From the NCBI RefSeq assembly GCF_024713945.1, contig NC_134683.1, positions 2,470,501 through 2,534,500 of the forward strand: a DNA stretch of 64,000 bases, read 5' to 3'. Shown here piece by piece: positions 49,802-63,256 of the stretch. This DNA comes from Dermatophagoides farinae (taxonomy: Eukaryota > Arthropoda > Arachnida > Sarcoptiformes > Pyroglyphidae). Within the stretch, counting starts at the first letter, position 1. Each line of letters starts with the position of its first letter. The translations under genes and the position numbers were made by a program. The notes under the pieces are model-generated. The model saw nothing but the letters and a program-made list of their open reading frames with translations, did no database searches and had not been told where the DNA came from.

Positions 49802-50952
49802 GTTTTTCTACTTCTTCTTTTAGATGATTGTCGTTATAGAATAAAATATTGTCACAAAGTTTCAACAATTTCCGATTACTATTACTTTAACAAGTGAATT
49901 AACGGGTACATTCGCCACACATGCACAGAATAATCGTTTTTTTCAATGATTAATTCATACCATCGATGACCTTCACATACATAAACAAATTGACGTAAAA
50001 AAAATATGTCAAATCAATTGAATTTAGATTGTAAAATAAATGGAAAAGTAATACTAAAAAGTAGTTAAATTGAAGGAGAAAAAATTTTACCAATGTTATT
50101 GATAATGATCATAATCAAATGTGTGTACATTCGAAATATACAACTTTGAATACGACAACAAAATCATCATCATCATCATAATACAAATTCTTAACCGCCA
50201 TCTTTTGATTATAAATCGAATTAAACACAATACATGATGTCGATGATGATTATATCCACATAAAGCTCAATGACCAAATTATGAAAAAAAGAAATAGAAT
50301 TTATATAGGCAGCGCATGTGGGTCCCTCATAATAATTATATTTTCAATGATTATCATCACCATCATCATCATCGTACTGTGATGTTTTACGACATAGGCG
50401 ACGGATTTTGATGCATCTGCAAATATATTGAATTACACAAGCGCAGCCGCTGTCATCGTAAAAAAGGAAAAGAAAAGAAAAAAAGATTTCTGGATACACT
50501 ATATTCACGGAACACCTTCGATTGGCCTATTCGGGTAAAAAAGCTACGATTGTAGTATTTTGGTTTGAGATATATCTTCTTATAGTATGTTATAACTGTA
50601 CTTGTGTGTTGTGAGTATGTTTATTTTTTTTTTAAATATATAAACCAGAAAGGCCAAAGATTCTCTTTCTATGTAGCTCTTGTACTATGTATATTAGATC
50701 TATAGTACAGTAGATTGTTTTACATTGCTCTATGTCATTTACTCGCAGAAGAAGATCCAACGAGTTTCTCCTGAAAAGAAAATTTTTTTTTTCGTTCTGG
50801 CTCAAATACGATCCACGAGTTTTTTTCCTTTTTACTTTTTCACAAGTTTCTTCACGTTCCAAGAAAAATTTTATCTTCTTCATTTCATATTCTAGTCTTA
50901 ACATCTCTAAAGTATAAAGTGTTGAATTGTTCATCATCATCATATAACCATC
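49802..50952. promoter_or_regulatory. Divergent intergenic region between ETFDH and Eps15
   Basis: About 1.15 kb between two divergent ATGs, so both promoters should be here. It holds short CAT repeats (near 50166 and 50360) and no supportable coding exon; the long minus-strand open frame across 50632-51159 is low-complexity and overlaps Eps15 exons. Confidence 0.5.
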
Positions 50953-53900
50953 ATGGATTCGGTCACTACACATGAGGTTTGTTTGTTTTTTTTTCTTGCA
51001 AATTATTGCAACATTTTTTCCGGTTATAATTAAAATCGGTTTTTCCCAATATAATTTTACCCATATTTGTCCAATTTCAGATTGCCGGTGATCATCTGCA
51101 ATTATATGAAAAATTCTATCAGCAGGTAATTCATTTTTGTTGCCACATACATTTTTCACTCAAACAACTTTTTTTTATTTGATTCAGATAAATCCGACCA
51201 ATTCTGATATTATCAATGCAATGGATGCGGCAAATTTTCTACGTAAATCCGGTCTCAATCAAATGACATTGAAAATTGTAATGGCAAAATTTTTTTAATA
51301 TCTAAATTTTTAAAATCTAAATTATTGCTAATCATCATGATAGATTTGGGATTTAAGCGATCCAAATGGTCTTGGTTATCTGGACAAGAAATCATTTTTC
51401 GTTTCACTCAAATTGATTGCCATGGTTCAGAATGGCCGTGAACCAAATCATTCTGATTTAAAAGCAACGTTACCACCACCTAGAATTGTGAGTCAATTTT
51501 TTTTAAAGTGAATGTTATAATAATAGAAACTTTTATTCTTGATTTTTATAGAATGATGATTTTTTCAAATCAATCGATTGGAATATATCAACGGAAAATG
51601 CTCAAAAATTTGCCACTGTATTCAATTCGATGGGTCCAGTTGAAGGAAAATTAGCTGGAACAAAAGTTAAACCATATTTAATTAGTTCTAAATTACCGGT
51701 GGAAACATTAACAAAAATCTGGGATCTAAGCGATATCGATCAAGATGGATTTCTAAATCTAAAAGAATTCATTGTGGTATGTATCGATTATTCGTAATTG
51801 ATTATGTGTCATTCATCTGGATAATCTCATTCAAAAAAAAAAAAATTCTTTTTAGTGTTGTCAATTGATAGCACGAGCCAGTCAAGGTTTTATATTGCCA
51901 GCCGTATTGCCCAATGAATTATTAAACTTTAATCCAGCTGATCCATCTGCTCGTTCATTTTCACGAACATCATCAGTATCGTCACAATCATGTGTATCAC
52001 CACATTTGAATCTGAATGAAGTGAGTTTGTTTTGATACAATTTTTACCATCAATTAATCGTTTTTTGTTCATTATAAGGCCACAAAATCAACTTCATCAA
52101 ATCAATGGATTGTAACAAATGAAGAGAAAATAAAATCTGATGAATTATTCATCAAATTAGATAAAGATAATGATGGTTTAGTTAGCGGTTTAGATGTTAA
52201 AGATACATTGCTTGAAAGCGGTCTTCCACAACCGGTACTTGCTCATATATGGAATTTATGCGATATGAAAGAGACCGGAAAATTGAATGCCGAACAATTT
52301 GCATTGGCACGGTATTTTATTCAACAAAAACAGAATGGTATAGAACTACCAATGAAATTATTGCCGAATATAATACCACCGACGTTTAGGCCTAAACCTT
52401 TGGTAACGATTATAACGACGATGTTTATTTGATTAGATTTTATTTTCAATTTTTTTGTTTCTCCTATATAGGAATCTATAAGTAACGAAAATATCAATGG
52501 TTCAATGAATTTATTACAGCAACAACAACAACAAATGGGAACATCACCTACATCTTCAACATCATCAACTGGTAATCGAGAATTGGATCTTTTACAAGAA
52601 GATATCAAAAAGATTCAATTGTAAGTGAGAATTATTTTGATTTATATTTATATTAATTCTTTGTTGTTGTTGTGGTTGTCATTTTATAAAGAGAAAAAAC
52701 CAAATATGAATCGGAAGTAATTGCACAAGAACAATCACTTCGATTAAAACAGAGCGAAGTAAAATCCATACATAATGAGATCGAAGCATTGTCACAAATG
52801 TTGAAACAATTGGAAAATCAAAAGAATGATGCCAAAAAACGTATCGATGATCTCAATACACAGGTTGGCCAAAAAAAAAATTTCTTAAAAATTTAAATTT
52901 CATGATTTTTTTTTAATTTCAATTCACCATTTACTAACCCATTTGTTTTTTTAAATTTTCAAATTATGATTTTGGCATGGTTTCATTATTTTCAGTTAAA
53001 ATATTTAGAAAATAATTTGCATGATATTTCAGTTAAAGTAAGCATGTGATCAGTTAATGCATGTAGTTGTTGCAAAAAGATTTTATCATCATTTTTCATA
53101 TTCTCTTTTGATTGGATTTAAATTTTTGTTTATGTAATTTTTTTAAAATTAATTTTCTAGGTTGAAAATTTAAATAAACAATATAATGAACAAAAAAAGA
53201 ATATCGATGATCAAGAATCGGATTTAAATTCAAAAAAACAAGAATTTGAACAATTAAAATCTGAAGAAACGGTATTGGAAACAAAAATTGAATCGGCCAA
53301 AAAAGAATTAGAACGAACAACAAAATTAGCTGCCGATACACAGCTGGAAATTAGCCAAATCAAAGCAAATACTGTGGAATTAGATGAATATGAAAGACGG
53401 TTTAATGAAACAATTTATGATTATGATAATGCTATTTCGAATGCCGATTATGCTAATATCACTTCATTGTTATCGAGATCAATTACTCCTCCTGTATTAT
53501 TGACCGAAGAGCAGCATGGCAAAGCGTTGGATTCAACTTTAGATGAAGATCAATTCAATTCGGATCCATTTGCCGGTGAAGATCCATTCAAAGGTTTGTC
53601 AGAATCATCTATTTTATTTTTGTATGTAATTGACAGCTTGATTTGAAACAAACATAGATGATCCATTTGGTTCTAACAAAACGGCTAATGACGCTTTTGG
53701 TTCGGATAATTTTGCAAATTTCGATGCATTTGGCACAAGCAATACTGCAAACAATAAGGTAATTTTTAAAATTTTCAGCATTTCTGTAAATTTAAATATA
53801 AAAAATCATCATTCTAATTTCAGGGCGATCCATTCGGATTCTCACCATTTGATTCGAACCAATCAGCCAATGATCAATTTCGATCGGAAAGTCCAACACC

Positions 53901-54177
53901 AGCATTGCCGCCCAAAAAAAGCAAAGCTCCACCACCACGGCCAGCCCCTCCCAGTAAATCTTCGGCAACCAACAAAACACCATTACGAGCGGCACCACCA
54001 CCACCATCATCATCAAAAGATAAACCAGAAAGACCACCACCATTGTATGCAAATGCATCATCTAATTTTGATCCATTCACTGATCAGAATCGTGACCCAT
54101 TTGGTTCTGATTCAGGCTTTTCATCCTCTAATACACAGAATTTCGCAAATTTTGCCGATTTCGATAAGGCACAGTGA
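50953..54177 (+). CDS. Eps15: Eps15 endocytic adaptor
   Basis: Thirteen exons, 50953-50976, 51081-51125, 51188-51277, 51344-51487, 51552-51776, 51856-52020, 52079-52402, 52472-52620, 52692-52863, 52996-53037, 53161-53593, 53658-53758 and 53824-54177, keep frame and give 755 aa. Three EH domains: residues about 8-105 (WDLSDPNGLGYLD), 110-205 (WDLSDIDQDGFLN) and 245-335 (DKDNDGLVSGLD). A Gln-rich linker, a coiled coil (about 375-570) and a DPF-rich tail (DPFAGEDPFK, DDPFG, GDPFG, FDPFT, RDPFG) that binds the AP-2 ear follow, with a Pro-rich PPPRPAPP SH3-type site. Eps15 scaffolds clathrin-coated pits with epsin and AP-2. Odd point: the tail ends NFADFDKAQ without the two ubiquitin-interacting motifs of many Eps15 proteins; a skipped alternative 3' exon is possible. 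Confidence 0.94.
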
Positions 54178-55251
54178 TTCATTTTGAGAAAAAAAACAAA
54201 AAAAAAAATAATTCTTGTCTTTATCATCACTTTTTATTGTCTTGTTGCTGTGTTTTTGATTCCTAGCGTTTTTTTTCCATACACTTGAACACACATACCG
54301 ACATTTGTGTTTTTCCCATTTATTCTTTGGTGATTTTAATTCTATAGTCATTCCGTTTCATTATCGTTATCATTCCTATTTTTTTTTAATTTTTAACATC
54401 AACACTTATTATCACACATGTTCATGATTCTTAGCAATATCAACATACACACACATACAAACAAAATATATAAATCATGATTCATTACAATCATAATATA
54501 TACCTGGAAATACGAGTATTGCCTTAATTTTATTCTGTGTTTTTTCTTTTCTTCATTCATTCATTCGTTTGTTTTTTTTTCATTGTTGATCTTGTTATAA
54601 TAATAATGATAATTGTTTTGTAAATAGTATCAAACACTCACACATACACCCCCCCCACACACACACACAAAAGATATTTGCACTCGATTTCTTGGATCAT
54701 TATCATCATCATCATCATCAACATCATCATCGTCAACAACAAGAGCATCCTATTTATTAATTAATTAACTAATTATAATTGAATACATTGATCATCCAAA
54801 ACCTTCTATACAGTGAAAACAAAACAGTCAAAAGTTTGATGTTCAATAGTAACGTGAATCTAAAAGACTCGTAAATTTTCTTATTATAGTAAGCAATACA
54901 TTTTCAAATATACACACACACACACACATAAATCTATCGGCAAAAACAAAAACAAAAAATCTCATTTCTTGTCTCTTTATTATCAACACACACACACAAA
55001 AAAATCTCCTTATTTTCATCAAAGTGTTTTTGACTCTTATCGTGATTGATGTAATGCGAGTGTTTTTTCTTTGTTTTTTCTTGATTCTTTTCATATATAT
55101 CATCATTATATAAATAATAAATGCAACAGATTGAATTATGATTAGTCAAAAAAAAAAATCCAACTATAGTCTGTTCTCATTTTTTTTCAACACAATTTTT
55201 TCATTGATTTTTTTATTTACAATCTGTGAGAAGAAATTTGATAAAGAAAAA
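54178..55251. other. Eps15 3' flank and upstream region of the C4orf33 homologue
   Basis: About 1.07 kb with (CA)n tracts (near 54645-54668, 54910-54928, 54985-54998), (CAT)n near 54703-54732 and AATAAA at about 55113. No coding exon is supported. It probably contains a long Eps15 3' UTR. Confidence 0.55.
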
Positions 55252-55908
55252 ATGTTCGGTTTTCATCGATTTTCAACGTTGTTTTTTGTTGTCGTTGTTT
55301 TCATATCCATTTTTCAACTCCATCTATTCGAAACAATGACAATGTCGTCAACATATTCGACAAGAATTAAAACCACATGGAATAATGAATCTATTGCCGC
55401 CGAACAATTTATATCAATTTCTATGCATTATTCAGGTGAAGATTTAATCATATTGATTCATGCTCCATTCTACAATGATCCAGTATTACCAGATTGGTCA
55501 AAAAAACCTGGAACATTTGATAAACTTTATGAATATGAAGTTGTTGAATTGTTTCTATTGAATTCACAAAATGAACATTATCTAGAAATTGAACTTGCTC
55601 CTCGTGGTCAATATTTATTACTGGAATTGAATGGCTATCGTAATGTAACACGAACACCGATTTCATTGAAATCATATGATGTAAAAATTCAGCATGACAA
55701 ACATTGGTCAGGTCGAGCAATTGTTTCAAATGATGATCTTCCTTATGGTATTGATAAATTTAATGCATACGCTATTCATGGTTCCGGTTCGAACCGGACA
55801 TATTTATCATTGTTTCCGGCTCCTCATAATAATCCAAACTATAGTGAACCGGATTTTCATCGACTTGAACTTTTTAAACCAATTTCCTTGTTCCGTCCTT
55901 ATCATTAA
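55252..55908 (+). CDS. UPF0462 / C4orf33 homologue with N-terminal signal-like segment
   Basis: Single exon of 218 aa from the ATG at 55252. The conserved UPF0462 core is clear: IHAPFYNDP, the YEYEVVELFLLN and YLEIELAPRGQYLLLELNG block (human: YEVVEAFFLN, YLEVELCPHGQHLVLLL), KFNAYAIHGS, LFPAPH and PDFHRLELF. The fold resembles a carbohydrate-binding/DOMON-like beta-sandwich (inference); molecular function is unknown. Unlike human C4orf33, which starts directly with the core, this protein begins with a strongly hydrophobic stretch (FFVVVVFISIFQLHLF), so it is probably secreted or membrane-anchored; N-x-S/T sites (NES, NVT, NRT, NYS) agree. A longer in-frame start at 55138 would add Lys/Phe-rich low-complexity residues and is less likely. 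Confidence 0.88.
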   Translation: MFGFHRFSTLFFVVVVFISIFQLHLFETMTMSSTYSTRIKTTWNNESIAAEQFISISMHYSGEDLIILIHAPFYNDPVLPDWSKKPGTFDKLYEYEVVELFLLNSQNEHYLEIELAPRGQYLLLELNGYRNVTRTPISLKSYDVKIQHDKHWSGRAIVSNDDLPYGIDKFNAYAIHGSGSNRTYLSLFPAPHNNPNYSEPDFHRLELFKPISLFRPYH

Positions 55909-56174
55909 CATTCATAGGTTCGAAAGGTTCATTGATTCATTGATTTTGCGACTAAATTTTATTTTATTTTATCTGATTTTTTTTTTGTTAAATTGTTGTT
56001 GTTGTTGTTGTTATTATTATTAGTAGTAGTAATGCAAAACAATCAATTATAAATCGCAAACAAATAAATAAAACATTACAATCATTTAAATCATTCAAAT
56101 GAATTAATTGAATGGCTCTCTATTGATTTTTTTTTTCATTTAATGTTTTCTATTCCTACCATAATTGGATTCAT

Positions 56175-59100
56175 TTATCTGGCATGTGCTTTGCAATATG
56201 GTCGTCCACCTTTAGCAAAGAAACTTTGTCCTTCCAGATTATTATGACAAACAGTACAACGGAAACAATTTGAATGATAATTTTGATTTAATGCTTCTAC
56301 CCAACGATCACCAGCAGCAATTGGATAACCACAGCCAACACATTTTGTAGTGAATAAATCATTCCAATCTTTTTCACAATATGGAAACGAATCTTCTAGA
56401 TAGAATTCTGAATTACCAAATGGTTTACGGCAATGAGTACAGGTAAAACATTCTGGATGCCATTTCTTTCCCAATGCATTCAAACAATCCTAGATTTTCA
56501 ACAAAATAATTTCGATATATAAGATATGATGAGAAATTTAAAAAAAAAAACAAAATTTACCCCTTTGATCCTTTGAAAGCATTTAGCACAGCTAGGAGCA
56601 AAATGTGTTTCATAACAATTTTCGCAATATAAACGATCCTGTTCTTCAACGAAACCATTTTGTTCTAATGAACGTTTGCAAAGATTATTGGCACAGATAA
56701 AATGATTTGGACACCATGTTTTATTCAATGCCATAATGTATTGACCACTGTTAATGGAAAATGATTTGCTGAAATTGTTTTTTTTCTTAAACAAACAAAC
56801 AAACAATAACATACCGAATCGGTTGTGAACAATAACCACAGAATGGAATCACACCACCGGTAAGTTGATTCTGTAGCATACCTTTACCACGTTTTGGTGC
56901 CATACGATTCATATCGGTAGTCGATGTTTGTTTATTACCGAATGATGTTGTTGTTGATGATGAATTCACCGCTGTTGTTGTTTGACGTTGTTGTTGTGTA
57001 GCATTATAGTTGGGAACATTTTTTGCTGAATAAGCCGACGGAAGCGTTGTCATCGGTTGGGTACCAGCTGGACCTGCCGAACCAATCGGTGTCGAATAAG
57101 TTGTCGTTTGGCTAGAAGCATACGTAGCTGTTTTTGGATAAGGCAAATTATTTGGATTAACACCACATGGGCTACCAGGAAATTTAGTAGTTGCTGTACG
57201 TGTTTCATAAGTATTAGTTGTTACTGAATAATTGCCTTGTGTTTGTGGTAAGCTTGAATAGCATGATTTTGGCCGATTCATTTGTTTAGCTAACGATGCT
57301 AATTATGATTAATTAAATTAATTTTTTGTTTTTGTTTTCGTTTTAAATGCGTGGGTGTAAAGTATTGGAGAAAAGATCACGATAACACGAGATCAAATCA
57401 TTCAACTCAGAATCGTACATGCACATACACTTACATGATAAATAATCAGCGGCCGGATTGGATGGTGCCATTGATGGCTGTATTATCGGTTGGTTAAGAT
57501 TTCTTTGCACTGAATGGAGCAAGTGTAAATTGCAAAACAAACAAAAAAAAAATAAAACCATGCAAAAAAAACCAAGGAAAAAATTGTAAGCAAGAATCAT
57601 GAAGAAGACAAAAAGTCAACCTACCAGTTGAATGAGTTTCTGTTGTATAATTATACGATGATGGTGATTGCGATGCCATCGATCCATACATTGAATTACG
57701 ATTTGTTTGACTTGGTGACTAATTATTTTATTTAGAAAAGAAATTTTCAGGTTGTTTCCATAATTCCTTAATTATTTACAAACTTACAAAATTTGGTTTT
57801 GGTGGTGCAATCGGTGAAAATTTTTTTGGCATCGTATTGAAATTTGGTGACGATGATTGAAATCCGTTCTGTGTTTGTAAATTAGTAGACTAATTGTTTT
57901 TTTTTTTTTGGTTTGATTTATTGATGAAAATTCGAAATGTTTAAAATTCTATCACTTACCTGATATGATTGTACGGGTATTGAAATCTCTCTTGGTTGTG
58001 GAACTGTTTGTGGTGATTGAGATAATGGTGAAATATGTTGTCGTTGTTGTTGTTGTTGTTGTGAGAATCCTAATGGTGCCGGTTTAACATCCGGTGCACT
58101 TGGAAAACCTTGACCACCGGTTTCACCTAATACGGCACGCATTTGTCTAGCATGAATATCGCAATATAATTTATCATTGATATTAAAATAGCCAACATTT
58201 TTCAATGAAGTTCCACATGTAGCACAAACAAAACAATCAGCATGTAATGATTTATTATTGATTCTAACAAATACGCCTCTGGTTTGTTTATGGATGAAAA
58301 TTTGAATTGAATTTATTCATCAGTAAGAAAAATCAAAGCTATAATACATACACAATCAATCGTTCACAATGTGCACAAACATTACGATTTCGTTCATCAA
58401 TTTGTTTTTGTGGACACGGTCCACTTGGAGCTGTTACATGACGTATTGGACCATCAATAGATGATGGATCATGAAAGCCATTTTTTTCAGGTGAATCTGA
58501 TAAACCTATTATATTCGGATAAGAAAATTGATTGAAAATTAAATTGATTATATTATTCAAACCTTTAGATTTACGCATCTCTTCTTCTTCTTGAACTAAT
58601 CGATATACAGCCGAATCTTTATTTACCGGTTGTTCCGGTTTTATGAAATTTATTCTATATGATATCAAAAACAATATTTTGTTTGATGATTTATTTATTC
58701 TGGATCAATATTCTGGAACACACTTACCCAGTAGCACCGGTTGCCAATACTTGTGAATGTGCATTCAATGTTTCTTCCAATGCTTTATCAGAATATAAAT
58801 TGATTGGCGAATTAAATTGTTTATGCACCAATTTTGGCCCATTAAATGGTTGGGCTGTTGAATTGTGGCCACTTCCGATTCCGGCATATTCCTATATATC
58901 AATTGATTCAAATTAATGGAACATTAAAAAAAATTATTGATTAAAGAAAGAAAAAAAATACCTCAGGATTTTTAGCCAATGATGTTTTAGTATAAATTTG
59001 TGGCTCCATTGATTGTGCTTTATTATTTTGACTGATATCGAATGAACCGACAGGTGTAACTGTTGGTTTCCAAGTGTTCATAGGACCTCTTTGATTATAA

Positions 59101-61109
59101 CAACAACAGCCGAAGCAACACAGCAATATGATAATGATAGGATAAACAGACAATGGTAATAAATCATTTGAAATTTGTCAACTACATTATTATTCATTAT
59201 ATGATATACGGATGTGTGATTTTTGGGGCGGGACAATTATTGGTAGGTGTGTGTGTGTTTGTGTGTGTGTATCTGTTTGTATTTGTTTATAAAAAGGATT
59301 ATTACATTACATTACCTTTCTAAATACAATTCAAGATAATTGCCAGCATTCAATATTTGATCCTGTGCATCTTTATGACGCATTTGATCACATTCTTTTC
59401 CATTTATCTTTAGTATAATATCGCCTAAACATACACCAGATTGTTCAGCTAAACTTCCTTCCGATACCTATTTAGAGAGTTAGTTAATGAAAAACAAGAA
59501 TCAAATAAGCCACAATAAAACATTAATGATGATGGAGGTCATGGGCGAAAAATTTAGCCAAGAAAAATAAGAAAAAGAATTTGTGTTTTAAATTTCATGA
59601 TTAAAATGATTAATTTTTTTTCTTTATTTTTTTTTCTATAGAATTTATGTTTTTCCGATGAATTGTAACAAACATTGGTTGTTGATGTTTGTTTGTGTTT
59701 GTGCGTGTGTGTGTGTATATATGTTTCTAAATGAAATGCCATCATGGTAAAGAGTTATTTTTGGCCGAAAAGAAAAATTCTTTAACCAAATAGAAAAAAA
59801 AACATTCCATTCCATCAGAAATGAAATATATAATGAGAATCTTAGCCAAGAAAAAAAATCACACAGTAAGAATCACAGACATTTATTGGTGCAAGGGCGC
59901 CAAAATCAGATTGAGTGTTTCCTATTATTATTTTCCATGATTATGAGAATGAACGAAAAAAAAATTTGGGAAACACTTGTACGATAATGCTGACTAGGCG
60001 TGTGTTTAAGCCATCAAACACTAGAATATTCTTTAAATGAATAAAAATGTTGGCAACGAATCCCTTAGAAAAAACAAATAATTTGGACATGTCAAACGCC
60101 ATCACTGAATTGAATGGATTTGCTCCAAATCTAAAACTATTTAGCTAAAGCTCATCCATTACATTTATCATGGATGAATTTATCATCGAATTTTTTTTCG
60201 GGTTGTCTATGCGTTCCATGAAAATTGTTTTTTGATGAACTGTCACAACACACATCGTAATCATATTGAAAGAGTAAAGAAGATAAAATAATACGGAAAT
60301 AGATAATGAATATTGACAAAAAAAATCTGGCTTCATATAATAAGCTATTCATCGAACAAACGACACTAATATTGATGATGATAATGATAATGGCTAGATG
60401 CATCAAAAATAAATAGAGAAAAAGATTGATGTACATGAATCAAACATTGGCATCATTCAAAGAATCATGCCAACATTATGATTTAAAAAAAAATTTGAAT
60501 AATGTAGTTCACTCTTTCTCTCTCTCTCTAGTTGATGTCGTTTGCCTCATGAATTGCAATTGGCTAGAATTTTATTCATTCCATTGTTTCTTACACAAGT
60601 ATTATGGCCAAGAATAGGCCTGAATTCGGGTCATCGATCACATACTATTGATAGTAGCAGTAGGATGGTGTGTTGATGATGATGAATATATGTGGCTGGC
60701 AATCAACATAGAGATTCGATTGTAAAAAAAAAACATTTTCATCAAAATAAAACATAAAAATGTGTTTAAACAACCGAAAATAACAACAATTTTTATATGT
60801 TTTTTTTTCTCTCTCTGTTTCTCTCTATTCATCGTGATGGATATATCACATATTGGAAATTTATAGCAGATCAAAATGGTTTATTTCGTTTGTTTAAATA
60901 TTGAATATAAGTAAACACAAAAATTTATTCGATTCATTGATAGCCAATTTTGGAGAACAAGAATTCTAGCCTATAATAATGACAAATGTGCTTACCTTGG
61001 CCATAGATAATGGCATCTGAAATTCTTGTCCACCTTGAAGACGAAAACCCCATGGTGTTGATTGATCAGATCGCATTAATTTTGCTGTTATAAATGTTCC
61101 TGTAGCCAT
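56175..61109 (-). CDS. Zasp52: Zasp52/LDB3-type PDZ-LIM protein of muscle Z-discs
   Basis: Thirteen exons, 61109-60996, 59467-59316, 59088-58962, 58891-58728, 58654-58563, 58505-58352, 58278-57960, 57889-57788, 57718-57625, 57509-57435, 57298-56815, 56747-56561 and 56489-56175, keep frame and give about 792 aa. Order: PDZ (1-88, with PWGFRLQGG), ZM motif in exon 4 (LVHKQFNSPINLYSD, about residues 150-165), LIM1 (about 257-312), a long Gln/Ser/Thr-rich linker, then LIM2-LIM4 in tandem to the end (CYSQPIR-type and later CxxC/HxxC zinc ligands all present). One PDZ, one ZM and four LIM domains is the Zasp52 layout. The protein binds alpha-actinin and supports Z-disc and integrin-site assembly. 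Many small linker exons suggest isoforms by exon skipping. Single-base error is possible at some boundaries. Confidence 0.93.
59468..60995 (-). other. Large first intron of Zasp52
   Basis: The 1528-bp intron splits the PDZ domain between MAK and VSEGS. All other introns of the gene are 47-227 bp. It contains AT-rich sequence, a (GT)n run near 59699-59717 and a (TC)n run near 60513-60528, with no supportable exon inside. As the 5'-most large intron of a muscle gene it is a natural place for enhancers or an alternative promoter (inference). Confidence 0.65.
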
Positions 61110-63256
61110 CGTTGTTTGTTTGTCGTATCGTTGCTAATAAATTCTCAGATTTCAAATTGTATTTTTTGTTGTTGTTGTAGATCACTGTAGTAGTGGGCGT
61201 ATTCCAGGAATAGAATAACTTCAGAATCAATCTATTAATAAATCGATTTATAAATCAACAGACATCGAAGCTAGTGGATTCGTGCGCAACAAACAACAAA
61301 TTTTCAAATGGAGAATCGTATAGATTGATTGAAATTTTTTTTTTACTAATGGAATAATCAATTATGATTCTCGTATCATTCAATATTCGAATCCGTAGTC
61401 ACTGTTTATGAATATGAAAATAATGATGATGATGATGATGTTGATGGCAATGAAGATTCGAGACGTTAACGAGACAGAATAAGTTTATCACAGACACACA
61501 CACACACACACACATGTACACATTCAATTGAAGAAACTGGATCAAATCAAAAAAAATGAACTGATGAACTTTATCAATGTTGCACAATGTAAGCTATAAT
61601 CAAGAATGGCATCTTGAATAAAACGATTCTACATTCAACGGCATCATCATCATCATCATCATAATGACGTCGACTTCATTATTCATTGTTGATGATTGAA
61701 AATCAAGACATCAAACGAAAGAATTTGAAAGAGTTGCAAAAAAAAATTAAAGAATTCGCGAATATTCGCGCATGAATAATGAAGAAATGAACAATCAAGG
61801 AATCACCACCACCACCATCATCATCATCCAAATTGTTGCGCTTACACACGATTTCGAACAATAATGTTGACTAAATGTGATAAATATATACGAAGCGACA
61901 CTGTTGCAAACTTTCAAAAAAAAAAAAAAAAAAAAATGAAAAAAAACCATTCGAATCCTCACATTGCCTCAATCCAACAGATATGAAATGAATAAAAAAT
62001 TGTAAACCCAAAAAAAGCCTTGTTATATGTTGGATGCTATTGAAGAGAGAGAGAGAGAGAGAACGAACGAAAATGAACAACAACAACAACAACAACAAAA
62101 AAGAGGAAACATACAGACACACACGATTACCAGACAATATTTCTGGTTTATAAATTTGAATATATTATGAATCTGATTCGGCGTCATTTAATTCATATAC
62201 AAAGATTTTTAATGTCGATTAAAATTTTTATTATTATTAATATATATATAGATCCTAATGGCATGATTTCATCGATATCTATGTTGATATTGTTGATTCA
62301 TTTTGATGAATATATAACTGTAAACTGATTCTTTCTTTTTTTCACTCTTTCTCTCTCTCTATTGAATGAATAATTGCAATTCAATGAGAATATACATGAT
62401 GCCAATATGGTAATATTTGCACCATGAACCAGATCCATATTCCATCATATAACACACACACAGACACCATTTATAACCATTTGAAAACAATTCAATTCAA
62501 TTGTTTATTTCAAACTCTTTTTATTTCTTCTTTGGCTGGTTATATATTATTGTGTTTAATGTAAATGTATGTATGTAACTATCGTGGCTTTTCTTTAATT
62601 CATTCGATTTTTGTTTTTTTTCGCACATCATTTTTTTTTCTTCTTCTTCCAGATTCACAATTCCGACAATAAAAACAATTTGTTGTTGTTGTTGTCGTCG
62701 TTGTTGTTGTTTGATTCTTATCATAGACATGGAAAATGAAGAAAAATCTCAAATATGATGTCAAGGGTGAATGGTGAGATGAGCTAGATGGAATGAACTA
62801 GATTTTTTTTTGTTTTGTTTTGAATTTCTAATCTAGTTTCTATAGAAATAAAAAAAACAGATATCTTAAGATTTTGATCATGATCATGATCATCAATGAA
62901 ACAAGATTCCAATGAAACGTGACATTATCCAATGGATCAACAACAATCCCTTGTAATATATAAAATCTCATTTGATAATTTTTTGAACATTTTTATTTCA
63001 TTTCATTTTTTTTTTATTATCAACATCAACATCGTTGATTTTTCTTGTTATATTATCAATATAATCATAATCAGAATCGATTGTTAATTTCTTATTTTGT
63101 GTGTTGATGATGAATATTGTAGGATAAAGTTGAAATGGGCAAAACAAAAAAAAGGTGGTGGTGGTTGTGATTAATTGTGTGTGTGTGTGTGTATGTGTGG
63201 AAAAGATAAGTAGATATTGGATCTAAAATTTTGTTTTTAGTTTAGAATTTTTATGA
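61110..63256. other. Intergenic upstream of Zasp52
   Basis: About 2.1 kb with the Zasp52 promoter side and the 3' end of the next minus-strand gene. It holds (CAT)n at about 61424-61440 and 61645-61661, (CA)n at 61494-61513, a 21-bp A-run near 61917-61936, (GA)n near 62045-62061 and a (TTG)n run near 62680-62710. No coding exon is supported. Confidence 0.6.

Noticed and set aside
50632-51159. 175-codon minus-strand open frame upstream of Eps15
   Set aside because: Lys/Glu-rich from A/T runs and antisense to Eps15 exon 1-2; no family match.
61871-62137. Minus-strand open frame upstream of Zasp52
   Set aside because: Poly-Phe and Ser/Leu runs from A-run and GA repeats only.
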